DNA of 64,000 nt from Phoronis australis (Eukaryota; Phoronida; Phoronidae), in assembly GCA_002633005.1 (NCBI GenBank), contig NMRA01000288.1, positions 426,685-490,684 on the forward strand, in the 5' to 3' direction. Positions 50,101 through 53,007 of this stretch are shown in pieces. Under the pieces are notes generated by a model that was given only the letters and a program-made list of their open reading frames with translations, did no database searches and was not told the origin of the DNA. A program made the position numbers and the translations under genes. The stretch's first letter is position 1; each line of letters opens with the position of its first letter.

Positions 50101-53007
50101 GCTCGGACTATTTGGATTATCCAATACATTTAATGAAGGCATTTAAGATATCTTATAAACGGAAAAATACGTGACAGCACATAGTTTACGCTGCAGAAAA
50201 AAAAAACGCAAACAAAATGAAATTGATCGAAGAGCTCCCTTTAGGGTTCACCAGAGCACACGATTCTTTTTGACAGCGTGCAGGCAGAGCAGGAGTCCGT
50301 TTAAACAGGTAACTGTGGGCATGAAATGACACTGACGGGAATTATTTACTTAATGACTCACGTTAAAGGCGTATTGTCACTTCGTGTCCAATCGATCTTC
50401 CGGTCCCCCGAGCTCGCTGTACTGCCACATTTCAACGTGATATCATCGCCCCAATTCTCCGCTTTAATGGCAACAACATGCGGAGATCGACTTGTCCAGC
50501 GCAATGCATCTGAAAAATGTTTAAAGGACTCGAATTCATGTCACGACATTGGAAGTAAAACGACCCCAAGAGGTGGATTTCCACCATATATTTAAAAGGT
50601 ATTTCTTACGAGTTTTCGCGTTCCATTTCTCTTTAAGACCAAACATTTGTCTAAGTTAAGACTGAAAATCGAGCTAAGTCAAGCCAAAAGACAAAAATTA
50701 AGAGAAGAACGTTTCATGAACACTAGGTCCGTTTTTTAGGTTTTCGGTCTTAACTTTAAACGAAATTTAGGTTTTGGCATAAATGAGCGTTCTAACTATA
50801 CTTTCGTCACCTGCTGCGAGGCGATGAGTAAATACGGCTTCAGAATGTCTCCACTTTTTGAAACTCTTAAGTGGAGATTTATTTACACAATTCTGGATTC
50901 TCGCTTTTGTGAGAAAACCCTGGTATGGCTCGAAAATATCATTTCACATGTGAGGCATGGGCGGCTCAGCACTGAAAAATGTGGGGGATAAAGTCCCCCC
51001 CCCACTCAGCCCCCTTCTGGTGCACCGCTTATAGACTGTAGGCGGCGCAGCACCGAAAAAAGCGGGGCTATAGCCCCCAGCCCTCTTTGGTGCGCCGCCC
51101 ATGTGCGGGGAAGTCGCAATACATTGTCTCCAGGAGTCTACGCAGCTTTGCCTGTTCTCGAACCGAAAGCTCACCATCTTCAAATGGACATTGTTTAGGG
51201 ACATTAGATTGTGAAAAATGTCAACGAAATTTGTTTCTAAACAGCTTACGGTGATAGTACTGGTAAATTTAGTTAATTTAAGCCAAGCGTCCAGTAGCAG
51301 GCTAACTTTCGGTCTTCGTAGACTTTGACCTATTTCGATCTTAATTTTGGTCTCAAAATTTCATGAAACGGGGCTAAGACATTGTGGTTTTTAAATTAGC
51401 CTAAGTTTAGTCTAAGTTAAACATCAAGAAACGGACCCACAACTATAAAACAACAAAAATCGTTGTGTGTTATTGTATTACAAATCGCGAACTCTCGTCG
51501 TTGCCTGCTTGACATAGTAGTACATACTTCAGTAGCATCATAGACTATAGTACATGGGTTGTCTATAATCTATGGTTGCATCATGAATTCTGATACATGA
51601 TTCCGGAAAGCCCCTATCACAGGTGGCGGTTCACTTCAATTCTGTAATCCGTCATGAACCGTGTCCAATCAAGGGACAGCAAAAAGCATGAGAACATAGT
51701 TTGCAATTGCGATAGTAGCGCGGTGAATTTCGGTAGGCGGAGGAGACAGTAAGAAACACGCTGCGACTCTGGTATTTTCGTAGCCTTAAATGATCACTGG
51801 GCGGCTCTAGAACACTTCGGGTATATTCATGGTATCACATTTCACTGCGGAAGTGAATGTTGTCTGCGCATATGTGGAATTCAGTCATATGGCAAGTCAT
51901 GTGATTTTCAAACAGGAGAACAGATTGGTCGTATGTAAGTCCGCATATGCGCACTTCCAAGGGTAAACTTTAAACTACGAAAGGACACGAGGAGCTCCGG
52001 ATGCCCTCGGAGGTGTTTCAGATCTGCGCAAACGCGAAGTCCAATAGGAACAGAACACGAAATTTTTCAACATACGTTTAGACTATGGGTACCCGCTTTC
52101 CAGTTGTCCGAGTCAAAACACGGGCTGAATCTGCTTCCTGATCCACTGTTCACTAATTCATTCAGCATTGGACCATGCTGTAAATTAGCCTTTGGCTAAA
52201 GCATGATTTACATCTATTGTATTTTATCCTCTATGAATAAAGTTTATTATTATTATTATTATTATTATTATTGTTATTGTTATTATTGTTATTATCATTA
52301 TTGTTTATTATTGGTTGTCACAGGGCATTCTCCGTTTTGGTAGTTACTCTCCTGATTGAAGCTCGCACAGGCGCAGACACGAGACACCTGCGAAAGTTAA
52401 TTTGAGAAAATGTCAGTGAAAGCACCTGAAATGTCTTGGACGCTCTTGGTTTTATCATGGAAGCATTCGGAACATTTCAGATACTTTCGTGGCCTCGGCA
52501 AATTTCACCTAGGCAGTGTGTTGTGACGTATGCCTTGGTGTTCACTGCACATTCGCACCCCACATGTATTGGAGCCCGTGCGACAATTTGTGTCACGTGC
52601 GACAATGTATGTCACACAGGGTGAATATTATCTGCGCTTGCACGAACTTATGTCATACGGTCAATCATTCTCCAGTTCGAAAATCACGTGAATTGCCAGT
52701 GAATGAAGTGTGCACTGCGCAGTTATCTTTAACCTTCGTGCAGAACTTCGAAGTTACAAATATTCCCGCGGTGTTCTGATGGTAACGGAAATCCCGATGT
52801 TAACACGACTTAATCTGAAGCTAACAACATTCACCAAGTCCCTGTGTGTGATCCTGTATCGTGGGTGTAGGACTACATATCTAAGAGGCATTTCATAAAT
52901 TGCCTGGCAGACGGCAGTTCGTGGCCCGCGACAGTCCGCAATACACCCCTGAGGAACGCGTTTGCTTAACATTACGTATGAACGAGTGCAAAGCACATGG
53001 TCACGTT
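2167..53007 (-). CDS. Multi-exon gene for a single-pass receptor with many FN3 and two TSP1 domains
   Basis: Gene-level entry for the exons listed separately below. Eighteen exons are placed on the minus strand with AG acceptors and GT donors: two Cys-containing exons, thirteen FN3 exons, two TSP1 exons and a last exon with a transmembrane helix and cytoplasmic tail. All placed exons from 46,320 down to the last have phase 1 boundaries (acceptor completes a codon with two bases, donor leaves one), and the lengths of the internal ones are multiples of three, so the reading frame is continuous as far as I can follow. FN3 plus TSP1 plus a short tail with no catalytic domain suggests an adhesion, guidance or matrix-binding receptor at the plasma membrane; the ligand is unknown. 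The start codon and signal peptide are not found, so the 5' end may lie beyond the window or in an exon I missed. One FN3 exon is broken by an insertion, which leaves open whether the full protein is made. Confidence 0.8.
2574..6399. other. Intron between the TSP1 and transmembrane exons
   Basis: Contains the MITE at 4,476-4,821. The remaining sequence shows no recognisable exon or RNA gene; short ORFs (for example 3,823-4,038 minus) have no domain signature. Confidence 0.5.
4476..4821. mobile_element. Kolobok-like MITE, copy 1 (TTAA-flanked)
   Basis: Flanked by TTAA at 4,472-4,475 and 4,822-4,825. It is homologous end to end with 21,491-21,857. Both copies lie in introns of the same gene. 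The TTAA duplication and A(A)GGG-type ends fit a non-autonomous relative of the Kolobok-like elements elsewhere in this window. Confidence 0.68.
6400..6588 (-). CDS. TSP1 domain exon, second
   Basis: Acceptor TGTCTTCACAG, donor CCAG/GTAGGT; 63 codons, phase 1-1. It encodes a thrombospondin type 1 repeat starting with the W-x-x-W ladder ([11 protein letters not shown]), followed by SVTCGDG and the RKRTC motif, and ending with the Cys near KCP. The six cysteines expected of the fold are present. The W-x-x-W and the Arg layer are the usual glycan (C-mannose) and ligand-binding features of this family. It lies between the other TSP1 exon and the membrane exon, so it is the membrane-proximal recognised domain. 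Confidence 0.85.
6895..7053 (-). CDS. TSP1 domain exon, first
   Basis: Acceptor TGTTGCACAG, donor CCGG/GTAGGG; 53 codons, phase 1-1. It shows [17 protein letters not shown], then RRVREC and a C-terminal FCP, which is the standard TSP1 layout in a compact form. It sits directly N-terminal to the other TSP1 exon, 306 bases apart, and about 10 kb downstream of the last FN3 exon in transcript order. Confidence 0.85.
7296..7481 (-). other. Possible unrecognised exon next to TSP1
   Basis: An 84-codon open frame (about 7249-7503) lies just upstream of the first TSP1 exon. A weak acceptor (TATCGAAAG) and a GTGACG donor would give a phase 1-1 exon of 62 codons that fits the rest of the gene. The peptide ([14 protein letters not shown]...) is not recognised, the pyrimidine tract is poor and there is no repeat family to anchor it. 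It could be chance. A second open frame at 7715-7960 is similar in quality and also unassigned. Confidence 0.2.
8351..9216 (-). pseudogene. LINE ORF2 C-terminal region
   Basis: Three shifted open frames carry the tail of ORF2: [19 protein letters not shown], then a middle part with [19 protein letters not shown], then [19 protein letters not shown], the C-x-x-C...H...C knuckle near the end of L1 ORF2 proteins. Frameshifted and not functional. Confidence 0.75.
9197..9790 (-). pseudogene. LINE ORF2 reverse-transcriptase fragment
   Basis: Reads [15 protein letters not shown], which carries the F/YxDD catalytic motif, [30 protein letters not shown] and [16 protein letters not shown], all standard L1 ORF2 blocks after motif C. 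The fingers and palm before the YADD are missing. Upstream at about 9,800-10,040, in shifted frames, are [30 protein letters not shown] and [11 protein letters not shown] of the endonuclease start. Confidence 0.8.
10279..10881 (-). CDS. LINE ORF1 protein, coiled coil plus RRM-like domain
   Basis: 200 residues, intact. Residues about 9-65 form a charged heptad-type coiled coil ([20 protein letters not shown]). Then [14 protein letters not shown], the hallmark at the start of the RRM-like domain of L1 ORF1 proteins, AHRIGK, and [18 protein letters not shown], the usual C-terminal block. L1 ORF1 proteins bind RNA as trimers. The start chosen (MLSVILVK) may be 8 codons upstream of the real one ([10 protein letters not shown]). 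Confidence 0.85.
   Translation of the reverse strand: MLSVILVKMDAKQLEERFAKLDERIAKSVKLIIKEEVSKLNEELVKLKRANEVLKEKGNSLEQYSRRNSLRIYGLKEEESEVCIQTVTESLEKSLKVKVKPAEIGRAHRIGKLKTTGRVSRLSVQSTTPRPMIVKFISYQTREKVFKQKKVLKDTGYYILEDLTSLIYNLLKSAFKNDKVISSWSSDGRIYVQLTNGTIL
11700..12540 (-). pseudogene. TatD-family metal-dependent hydrolase, decayed copy
   Basis: Read with frameshifts on the minus strand: [11 protein letters not shown] (the HxH metal site), [24 protein letters not shown] (metal-binding Glu), [10 protein letters not shown] (His), NTYFSIGS, then a stop and [14 protein letters not shown]. In TatD proteins the last block is normally ETDAP; here the Asp is His. At least two frameshifts and one stop. 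No introns are seen between these blocks, which fits a retrocopy or a transposon-borne gene. TatD enzymes are 3'-5' exonucleases or related hydrolases. Confidence 0.72.
12541..12740 (-). pseudogene. Gypsy integrase C-terminal relic
   Basis: Minus strand with one frameshift: [20 protein letters not shown], then [19 protein letters not shown] and [13 protein letters not shown]. This is the region after the catalytic Glu in gypsy integrases (NRTLLxxxR...AYR...TGFTPxxLxLGRE). It abuts the TatD relic with only a stop and two codons between. Confidence 0.65.
12722..13262 (-). other. Possible kinase-like fragment in two pieces
   Basis: Piece 1 (about 13,262-13,015): 80-codon open frame, acidic and Pro/Ser-rich, with [18 protein letters not shown]. 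Piece 2 (12,925-12,722), after a TTTCATTTCTAG acceptor: [20 protein letters not shown] then VFYSLKIF, resembling the Gly-rich loop and Lys of a protein kinase N-lobe. The piece 1 donor (GAAAA/GTGAAA) and piece 2 do not match in phase, so a base has been lost or the pairing is wrong. It overlaps the gypsy relic in another frame at its end. Weak call. Confidence 0.25.
14164..14480 (+). pseudogene. P2X7-type Cys-motif ORF carried by Kolobok-like element 1
   Basis: Starts [18 protein letters not shown], reads [14 protein letters not shown], shifts frame into [19 protein letters not shown] and RRGDTSWW, then after a stop CTV, another stop, and [19 protein letters not shown] and W-C-x-C...MPT..EC.CC are the marks of the cysteine-rich region shared by the P2X7 cytoplasmic tail and many transposon-linked invertebrate proteins. 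The same order recurs in element 2. Two in-frame stops and one frameshift show this copy is broken. It runs toward the THAP gene and their 3' ends overlap near 14,400-14,480. Confidence 0.55.
14406..14876 (-). CDS. Continuation of the THAP protein: linker and zinc-knuckle-like domain
   Basis: Continues the THAP gene in another frame. A Ser/Pro-rich linker ([20 protein letters not shown]) is followed by [32 protein letters not shown], a C-x-x-C...C-x-x-x-H pattern often found after THAP domains in transposon-related proteins. The ATG at 14,876 is probably not a real start. Its 3' end overlaps the opposite-strand ORF. Confidence 0.55.
   Translation of the reverse strand: MEALHLLSPVPPNVPPERAIPGTSSDSPCAVFSSPEPLSSPAAILSSGSDYRPSSTPSEEDSSSSSEQIGEPNFDKFIVDLSKVLELFRRCQVCGEGVTRHDVSSLGAQVTIQWECVAGHSGKWDSCSSVRGMPEVHLTVSSSGLASSNSTSIPLR
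14803..15252 (-). CDS. THAP zinc-finger protein carried by Kolobok-like element 1
   Basis: 149 residues. Residues 1-80 form a THAP domain: CCVPGCTNY (Cys pair), [20 protein letters not shown], and [13 protein letters not shown] (C-x-x-H), with a [11 protein letters not shown] tail that ends the domain as the AVPTxF box does in relatives. THAP domains bind specific DNA, in transposases often the element ends. After residue about 110 the frame differs from the following ORF (14,876-14,406), so a frameshift or small intron lies near 14,860-14,880. Confidence 0.8.
   Translation of the reverse strand: MPHCCCVPGCTNYRLTRALGVPLHRFPMDDTLRRTWLARVKNAVLPVHATYKAVENYRVCGKHFLPSNYERDLYAEMMKVPEKQRLKKDAIPSVLIPGSAPSPPPRSAFLKREASRAVASTVTGASGGTSSTVTRASERTPRACHSWNQ
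16428..16928. mobile_element. MITE, second copy of the exon-inserted family
   Basis: Terminal inverted sequences TCGCTGGTTCCCTGCGTG and CACGCAGGGAACCAG, with a strong subterminal hairpin near the left end (GTGTCC...GGGGGACAC). The body matches 17390-17928 in opposite orientation, for example the segments around 16509-16530 and 16804-16830. Flanks carry CACTCGT on both sides, a likely short target duplication. It lies in the intron just downstream of the interrupted FN3 exon. Confidence 0.65.
17084..17152. mobile_element. Short MITE with GGCGG(T/C)GCACC ends
   Basis: About 69 bases with ends AGGCGGTGCACCAC and GAGCTGTGCCGCC and a G-run/C-run core able to fold back (GGGGGTTTTAGCCCC). The same layout occurs twice at 50,954-51,104, which makes this a small repeat family. 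Confidence 0.5.
17212..18048 (-). pseudogene. FN3 exon 13, interrupted by a transposon
   Basis: Acceptor TTTTTTCAG at 18049, donor ACCA/GTAAGT at 17211. The first half reads [17 protein letters not shown]...[19 protein letters not shown], then a 539 bp element interrupts, and the second half resumes with [12 protein letters not shown]...[19 protein letters not shown]. Removing the insert and one target-site copy (549 bases) leaves exactly 288 bases, the same length as the neighbouring FN3 exon at 19,201-19,488, its closest relative. If the insert is not spliced out, a stop is met inside it. Whether this domain still appears in the mRNA depends on splicing within the element or skipping of the exon, which would keep frame because both boundaries are phase 1. 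Confidence 0.8.
17390..17928. mobile_element. 539 bp MITE-like insert inside an FN3 exon
   Basis: It is bounded by the direct repeat GGCCGATAGC at 17380-17389 and 17929-17938, a 10 base target duplication. It starts TCGCTGGTTCCCTGCGTG and has a subterminal hairpin (CTGCGTGCT...AGCACGCAG). It is homologous along most of its length, in reverse orientation, to 16428-16928. The right end looks shortened relative to that copy and abuts the single undetermined base at 17928, so the last bases are uncertain. It has no coding capacity. Family not recognised; the 8-10 bp duplication suggests hAT or Mutator-like. Confidence 0.75.
18051..18500. repeat. Duplicated intron segment paired with 19491-19925
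   Basis: The intron just upstream (in transcript sense) of FN3 exon 13 aligns base by base with the intron upstream of exon 12 at 19,491-19,925, from CAAATCCACACAATG to AAAATGACACGCAGTG and beyond. This shows that the duplication unit was exon plus flanking intron rather than a retrocopy. Confidence 0.8.
18600..18735. repeat. Low-complexity TGTATC/TGTATATG tract
   Basis: Imperfect repeats of TGTATCTG grading into TGTATATG. The open frames over it on both strands are made of Y, V, C and I from the repeat and are not genes. Confidence 0.7.
19201..19488 (-). CDS. FN3 exon 12
   Basis: Acceptor ACATATTTCAG, donor ACCA/GTAAGA; 96 codons, phase 1-1. It begins [16 protein letters not shown], has the core Trp (VTWIKP), [12 protein letters not shown], then [19 protein letters not shown], the typical FN3 Leu-x-Pro-Gly-x-x-Tyr signature. 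Possible N-glycosylation sites at NAT, NKT and NIT. It belongs to the subtype without the Cys pair and is a recent duplicate of exon 13, together with about 430 bases of its upstream intron. Confidence 0.88.
19926..20178. repeat. (AT)n and (CA)n microsatellites
   Basis: An ATATGT tract and a long pure (AT)n run to about 20,060, then (CA)n from about 20,096 up to the assembly gap. Such tracts commonly break assemblies. Confidence 0.95.
20179..20486. other. Assembly gap (N)
   Basis: Run of undetermined bases starting inside the (CA)n tract. The real length is unknown and an intron repeat is the likely content. Confidence 0.99.
20487..22202. other. Intron between FN3 exons 11 and 12
   Basis: Apart from the MITE at 21,491-21,857 I see no coding exon, RNA gene or known repeat here. 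Confidence 0.5.
21491..21857. mobile_element. Kolobok-like MITE, copy 2 (TTAA-flanked)
   Basis: Flanked by TTAA at 21,487-21,490 and 21,858-21,861. Ends are AAGGGTACTAATC and, inverted, AGGGATACCAAACC. The interior matches the element at 4,476-4,821, including the shared block TCAACCAATCCTCGTTCTGT and the GTAGATCACGCTTGC region. No coding capacity. Confidence 0.7.
22203..22490 (-). CDS. FN3 exon 11
   Basis: Acceptor TGTCTTCTAG, donor ATTA/GTGAGT; 96 codons, phase 1-1. Reads [33 protein letters not shown], then [19 protein letters not shown]. Non-Cys subtype, closely related to exons 12 and 13. Only 88 bases separate it from FN3 exon 10, the shortest intron in the gene. Confidence 0.88.
22579..22869 (-). 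CDS. FN3 exon 10
   Basis: Acceptor TTCCCACAG, donor ACAA/GTTAGT; 97 codons, phase 1-1. Reads [37 protein letters not shown], and [19 protein letters not shown]. Non-Cys subtype. N-glycosylation sequons at NIS and NVS. Confidence 0.88.
22877..23290. repeat. Imperfect (CAT)n/(CGT)n trinucleotide tract
   Basis: About 400 bases of CAT, CAC and CGT triplets in an intron. Because the unit is a triplet, all frames stay open and produce long artificial ORFs on both strands (I/T/V-rich and M/T-rich). Confidence 0.9.
24327..24617 (-). CDS. FN3 exon 9
   Basis: Acceptor ATTTCCACAG, donor ATGA/GTGAGT; 97 codons, phase 1-1. Reads [36 protein letters not shown], and [19 protein letters not shown]. Non-Cys subtype with two N-glycosylation sequons (NVT twice). 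Confidence 0.88.
24618..26912. other. Intron between FN3 exons 8 and 9
   Basis: AT-rich, no exon, RNA gene or clear transposon recognised. A GT-repeat tract (about 26,763-26,845) lies near its left-hand exon. Confidence 0.45.
26913..27173 (-). CDS. FN3 exon 8 (Cys subtype)
   Basis: Acceptor TCTTTAACAG, donor ACAG/GTAAAC; 87 codons, phase 1-1. Reads [32 protein letters not shown], then [20 protein letters not shown]. It carries the two cysteines of the Cys subtype, one after the C-strand Tyr (YVVKC) and one just before the Leu-x-Pro motif (QCIGL), which could pair. Confidence 0.85.
27580..27864 (-). CDS. FN3 exon 7
   Basis: Acceptor GGTTTTTTAAAG, donor ACTG/GTAAGT; 95 codons, phase 1-1. Reads [43 protein letters not shown], and [18 protein letters not shown]. 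Non-Cys subtype. Confidence 0.87.
27865..29927. other. Intron between FN3 exons 6 and 7
   Basis: Holds the inverted-repeat element at 28,967-29,355 and possibly a decayed TTAA-flanked element at about 29,400-29,802 (CACTAAACCC near the left end and GTGTTGAACCCCC near the right). Nothing else recognised. Confidence 0.4.
28967..29355. mobile_element. MITE with GGTTGCAT...ATGCAACC ends
   Basis: Left end GGTTGCATTAAATAAGGACTC, right end inverted CCGGTTGCATGAAACAATCC. The right part (29,160-29,355) is the reverse complement of 45,226-45,435, and the shared segment is conserved enough that even its chance translation aligns (SLFVSK...VKQHKEG versus SRFVSK...LKQHKKG). No evidence that it is coding. 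Confidence 0.55.
29928..30188 (-). CDS. FN3 exon 6 (Cys subtype)
   Basis: Acceptor TTTTAATCACAG, donor ACAA/GTACGT; 87 codons, phase 1-1. Reads [32 protein letters not shown], then [18 protein letters not shown]. Shares the Cys pair and the GNRDxY motif with exon 8, so exons 6 and 8 are close relatives separated by a non-Cys exon. Confidence 0.86.
31396..31683 (-). CDS. FN3 exon 5
   Basis: Acceptor GATGATTTCAG, donor GTAG/GTGAGC; 96 codons, phase 1-1. Reads [37 protein letters not shown], then a divergent second half ([14 protein letters not shown]) lacking the usual Pro-Gly before the Tyr position. Non-Cys subtype; the most divergent FN3 of the set. Confidence 0.75.
32390..33082. repeat. 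37-39 bp minisatellite, about 18 units
   Basis: Tandem units of the form ATGTATCGGGCATGCTGC followed by AGTGATGTGTTCATGTAAA or CATGTGATGTGTTCATGTAAA. Two unit lengths (37 and 39) alternate irregularly. The minus-strand open frames are a by-product of the repeat. Located in the intron between FN3 exons 4 and 5. Confidence 0.92.
33498..33764 (-). CDS. FN3 exon 4 (Cys subtype)
   Basis: Acceptor CTATGTTTGCAG, donor ACCG/GTATGG; 89 codons, phase 1-1. Reads [34 protein letters not shown], then [19 protein letters not shown]. Cys subtype, with an extra Cys in the second half. Confidence 0.85.
34600..35080 (-). pseudogene. Gypsy integrase relic A
   Basis: Read on the minus strand with frameshifts and stops: an H2C2-like N-terminal part at about 34,870-35,050 ([31 protein letters not shown]) and a core piece at about 34,620-34,830 with an FATRSPEA-type block and [16 protein letters not shown], which carries the second catalytic Asp region of gypsy integrases. 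Dead copy. The flank up to 35,600 may be more of it, but I cannot assign it. Confidence 0.55.
35950..36890 (-). pseudogene. Gypsy integrase relic B
   Basis: Open block at 36,383-36,757 encodes an integrase core with [26 protein letters not shown] (first Asp) and [13 protein letters not shown] (second Asp). Upstream, about 36,760-36,890 keeps pieces of the H2C2 domain in shifted frames ([22 protein letters not shown]). Downstream, [13 protein letters not shown] and, in another frame, [13 protein letters not shown] mark the C-terminal end of K02A2.6-type gypsy polyproteins. Several frameshifts and stops; not functional. Its RNase H part lies at 39,240-39,490, separated by a transposon. Confidence 0.72.
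37297..37560 (+). pseudogene. P2X7-type Cys-motif ORF relic in Kolobok-like element 2
   Basis: Starts MAGVGNPYH, continues with [14 protein letters not shown], and after frameshifts reads TSWCKYTV, a stop, [10 protein letters not shown], a stop, C. The same order occurs at 14,164-14,480. The W-C-x-C...MP...ECLCC pattern is that of the cysteine-rich domain at the C-terminus of P2X7-like proteins. Clearly broken. Confidence 0.5.
37732..38483. mobile_element. 752 bp inverted-repeat element nested in Kolobok-like element 2
   Basis: Ends CTAGACGGATATAATGGAC and, inverted, CTAGTCGGACATAGTGAAC. Arms of about 250 bases are inverted copies of each other, seen clearly because the open frames 37,791-38,015 (plus) and 38,207-38,425 (minus) encode near-identical peptides ([15 protein letters not shown] versus [15 protein letters not shown]). 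The insertion is absent from the corresponding site in element 1 (near 14,760). CTAG may be the target duplication. Foldback-type non-autonomous element. Confidence 0.75.
38523..38768 (-). pseudogene. THAP-domain relic in Kolobok-like element 2
   Basis: Only the second half of the THAP domain is readable: [18 protein letters not shown] followed by [17 protein letters not shown], aligning with the ORF at 14,803-15,252. The N-terminal Cys pair is lost to frameshifts further right (38,770-38,900). Confidence 0.65.
39240..39490 (-). pseudogene. Gypsy RNase H relic, upstream half of relic B
   Basis: Minus-strand translation reads [19 protein letters not shown], then [20 protein letters not shown] and [10 protein letters not shown], which is the TDHKPL and DALSRLP-type signature of gypsy RNase H. 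Stops are present. Orientation and order match relic B, so the two are one element split by the Kolobok-like insertion at 36,976-39,155. Confidence 0.65.
39837..41487. mobile_element. Kolobok-like element 3, TTAA-flanked
   Basis: TTAA at 39,833-39,836 and 41,488-41,491. Terminal inverted repeats AGGAGAATGCCACCC on both ends, related to but distinct from the AGGCGAAGGCAACC ends of element 1. Length 1,651 bases. It encodes a decayed THAP domain on the minus strand near the right end, the same relative position as in elements 1 and 2. No P2X7-type ORF seen. Confidence 0.75.
41116..41328 (-). pseudogene. THAP-domain relic in Kolobok-like element 3
   Basis: Reads [49 protein letters not shown]. 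This follows the THAP plan (Cys cluster, FxxFP block, W, then C-x-x-x-F where CSxHF is expected). The second N-terminal Cys and the C-terminal His are missing, so zinc binding is not expected. Confidence 0.6.
41792..41879. mobile_element. MITE with CATGCGCCCACCCAGC ends
   Basis: Ends CATGCGCCCACCCAGC and CTTAGGTGCGCCCATG with inverted GGGGGCTCGAA / TTCGAGCCCCC arms inside. The same ends occur at 55,755-55,914, 56,194-56,439 and the right part of 60,835-61,018. Confidence 0.6.
41978..42250 (-). CDS. FN3 exon 3 (Cys subtype)
   Basis: Acceptor CGTCTTTTCAG, donor ACAA/GTGAGT; 91 codons, phase 1-1. Reads [30 protein letters not shown], then [20 protein letters not shown]. Cys subtype. The core Trp is replaced (VSVVRP), which weakens the domain call slightly. 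In transcript order it is followed by another Cys-subtype exon across an 8.2 kb transposon-filled intron. Confidence 0.8.
42251..44114. other. Intron between FN3 exons 2 and 3
   Basis: No exon recognised. A diverged direct duplication is visible between about 43,300-43,400 and 43,690-43,790 (shared CAAATTAAACGGCC / CTAAATTAAACGGCC). Confidence 0.45.
44115..44384 (-). CDS. FN3 exon 2
   Basis: Acceptor CAAATTTCAG, donor ACAC/GTGAGT; 90 codons, phase 1-1, no internal ATG. Reads [30 protein letters not shown], then [17 protein letters not shown]. Non-Cys subtype, with the classic Pro-rich start, core Trp and Leu-x-Pro-Gly-x-x-Tyr. Confidence 0.85.
45044..45685. mobile_element. Composite element: CAGTGGCGGATCTACG-type ends with inner repeats
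   Basis: Outer ends CAGTGGCAGATCTACG and, inverted, CAGAGGCGGATCTACG. Inside are 45,226-45,435 (CCGGTTGCATGAAACAGTCC...ATGCAACA) and a related half at 45,436-45,645, both homologous to 28,967-29,355. This reads as a hAT-like MITE that received or incorporated copies of a second MITE. Confidence 0.5.
46048..46320 (-). CDS. FN3 exon 1 (Cys subtype)
   Basis: Acceptor TGGCGTTTAG, donor AACAG/GTGGGG; 91 codons, phase 1-1. Reads [33 protein letters not shown], then [20 protein letters not shown]. Cys subtype with one extra Cys in DGCDGY. First clear FN3 in transcript order. Confidence 0.85.
46870..48036. repeat. Higher-order tandem repeat of about 430 bp (three-part unit)
   Basis: Each about 430 base unit holds three diverged monomers, each opened by an A-rich run and a (T)GCCACTAG(G)-x-GGC-type motif. 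A monomers: about 46,873, 47,276 and 47,729 (GGCCACTAG..GGCGCAAAACAC). B monomers: about 46,985, 47,397 and 47,867 (TTGCCACTAGGGGGCAC, ending GGAGATACAGC). C monomers: about 47,129 and 47,560 (CTGCCACTAGGAGGCGCC). Order ABC-ABC-AB. Located in the intron between the Cys-containing exon at 48,838 and FN3 exon 1. Confidence 0.8.
48450..48598. mobile_element. Palindromic MITE (CGTTCAGTAACGCTAGGACCT ends), copy 2
   Basis: Ends GTTCAGTAACGCTAGGACC and, inverted at 48,570-48,598, the same sequence; interior TAGCTAAAATCTAGCCAAA and GCTTTTTAGCGAGGTCC. Homologous to 551-668. Confidence 0.7.
48838..49004 (-). CDS. Cys-containing exon, probable second half of an FN3-like domain
   Basis: Acceptor TTTGTCATTTTTAG, donor GAAT/GTAAGT; starts in phase 2 and ends in phase 1, 167 bases. 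Reads [35 protein letters not shown] and [10 protein letters not shown]. The spacing of LLISC and VYVCKVTEL-x-Y resembles the Cys pair and the Leu-motif-Tyr of the Cys-subtype FN3 exons downstream. Its phases join both neighbours: the exon at 52,758 ends in phase 2 and FN3 exon 1 starts in phase 1. Confidence 0.6.
49434..49640. repeat. Minisatellite of palindromic TCTATCGATAGA units
   Basis: About ten units of 20-24 bases, each with the self-complementary core TCTATCGATAGA separated by CTTACTAA or GTTAGTAA. Both strands therefore stay open and yield [12 protein letters not shown]-type peptides that are artefacts. Confidence 0.9.
50954..51104. mobile_element. Two adjacent MITEs with GGCGGC...GCACC ends
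   Basis: First copy about 50,958-51,028 (GGGCGGCTCAGCACTGAAAA...TGGTGCACCGC), second about 51,050-51,104 (GGCGGCGCAGCACCGAAAA...TTTGGTGCGCCGCC). Both match 17,084-17,152 in reverse. Confidence 0.5.
51539..51574. mobile_element. 36 bp remnant with P-like ends
   Basis: CATAGACTATAGTACATGG joined directly to GTTGTCTATAATCTATG, that is, the two ends of the 54,550-57,845 element with nothing between. Flanks GTAGCAT and GTTGCAT are a 6 of 7 direct repeat, matching that element's 7 base duplication. Confidence 0.55.
52244..52312. repeat. (ATT)n microsatellite
   Basis: TTATTATTATT run with a few TTG interruptions. Confidence 0.9.
52758..53007 (-). CDS. Probable upstream exon of the receptor gene, Cys-rich
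   Basis: Acceptor CGTTCTTTTTAG, donor TATTT/GTAACT; starts in phase 1, ends in phase 2, 250 bases with no stop. Encodes [35 protein letters not shown], then [13 protein letters not shown] and [15 protein letters not shown] across the junction. Four Cys in the first half suggest an extracellular module. The domain is not recognised. Support comes from splice sites and from its phase 2 end matching the phase 2 start of the exon at 49,004. It is the most upstream exon I can place. Confidence 0.42.

Larger units (their letters stand above)
49641..52757. other. Intergenic or intronic stretch
   Basis: No exon recognised. Contains the MITE pair at 50,954-51,104, a possible inverted-repeat element with GGTCCGTTTC-type ends (about 50,640-51,440), a 36 base P-like footprint at 51,539-51,574 and an (ATT)n microsatellite. 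Confidence 0.45.
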
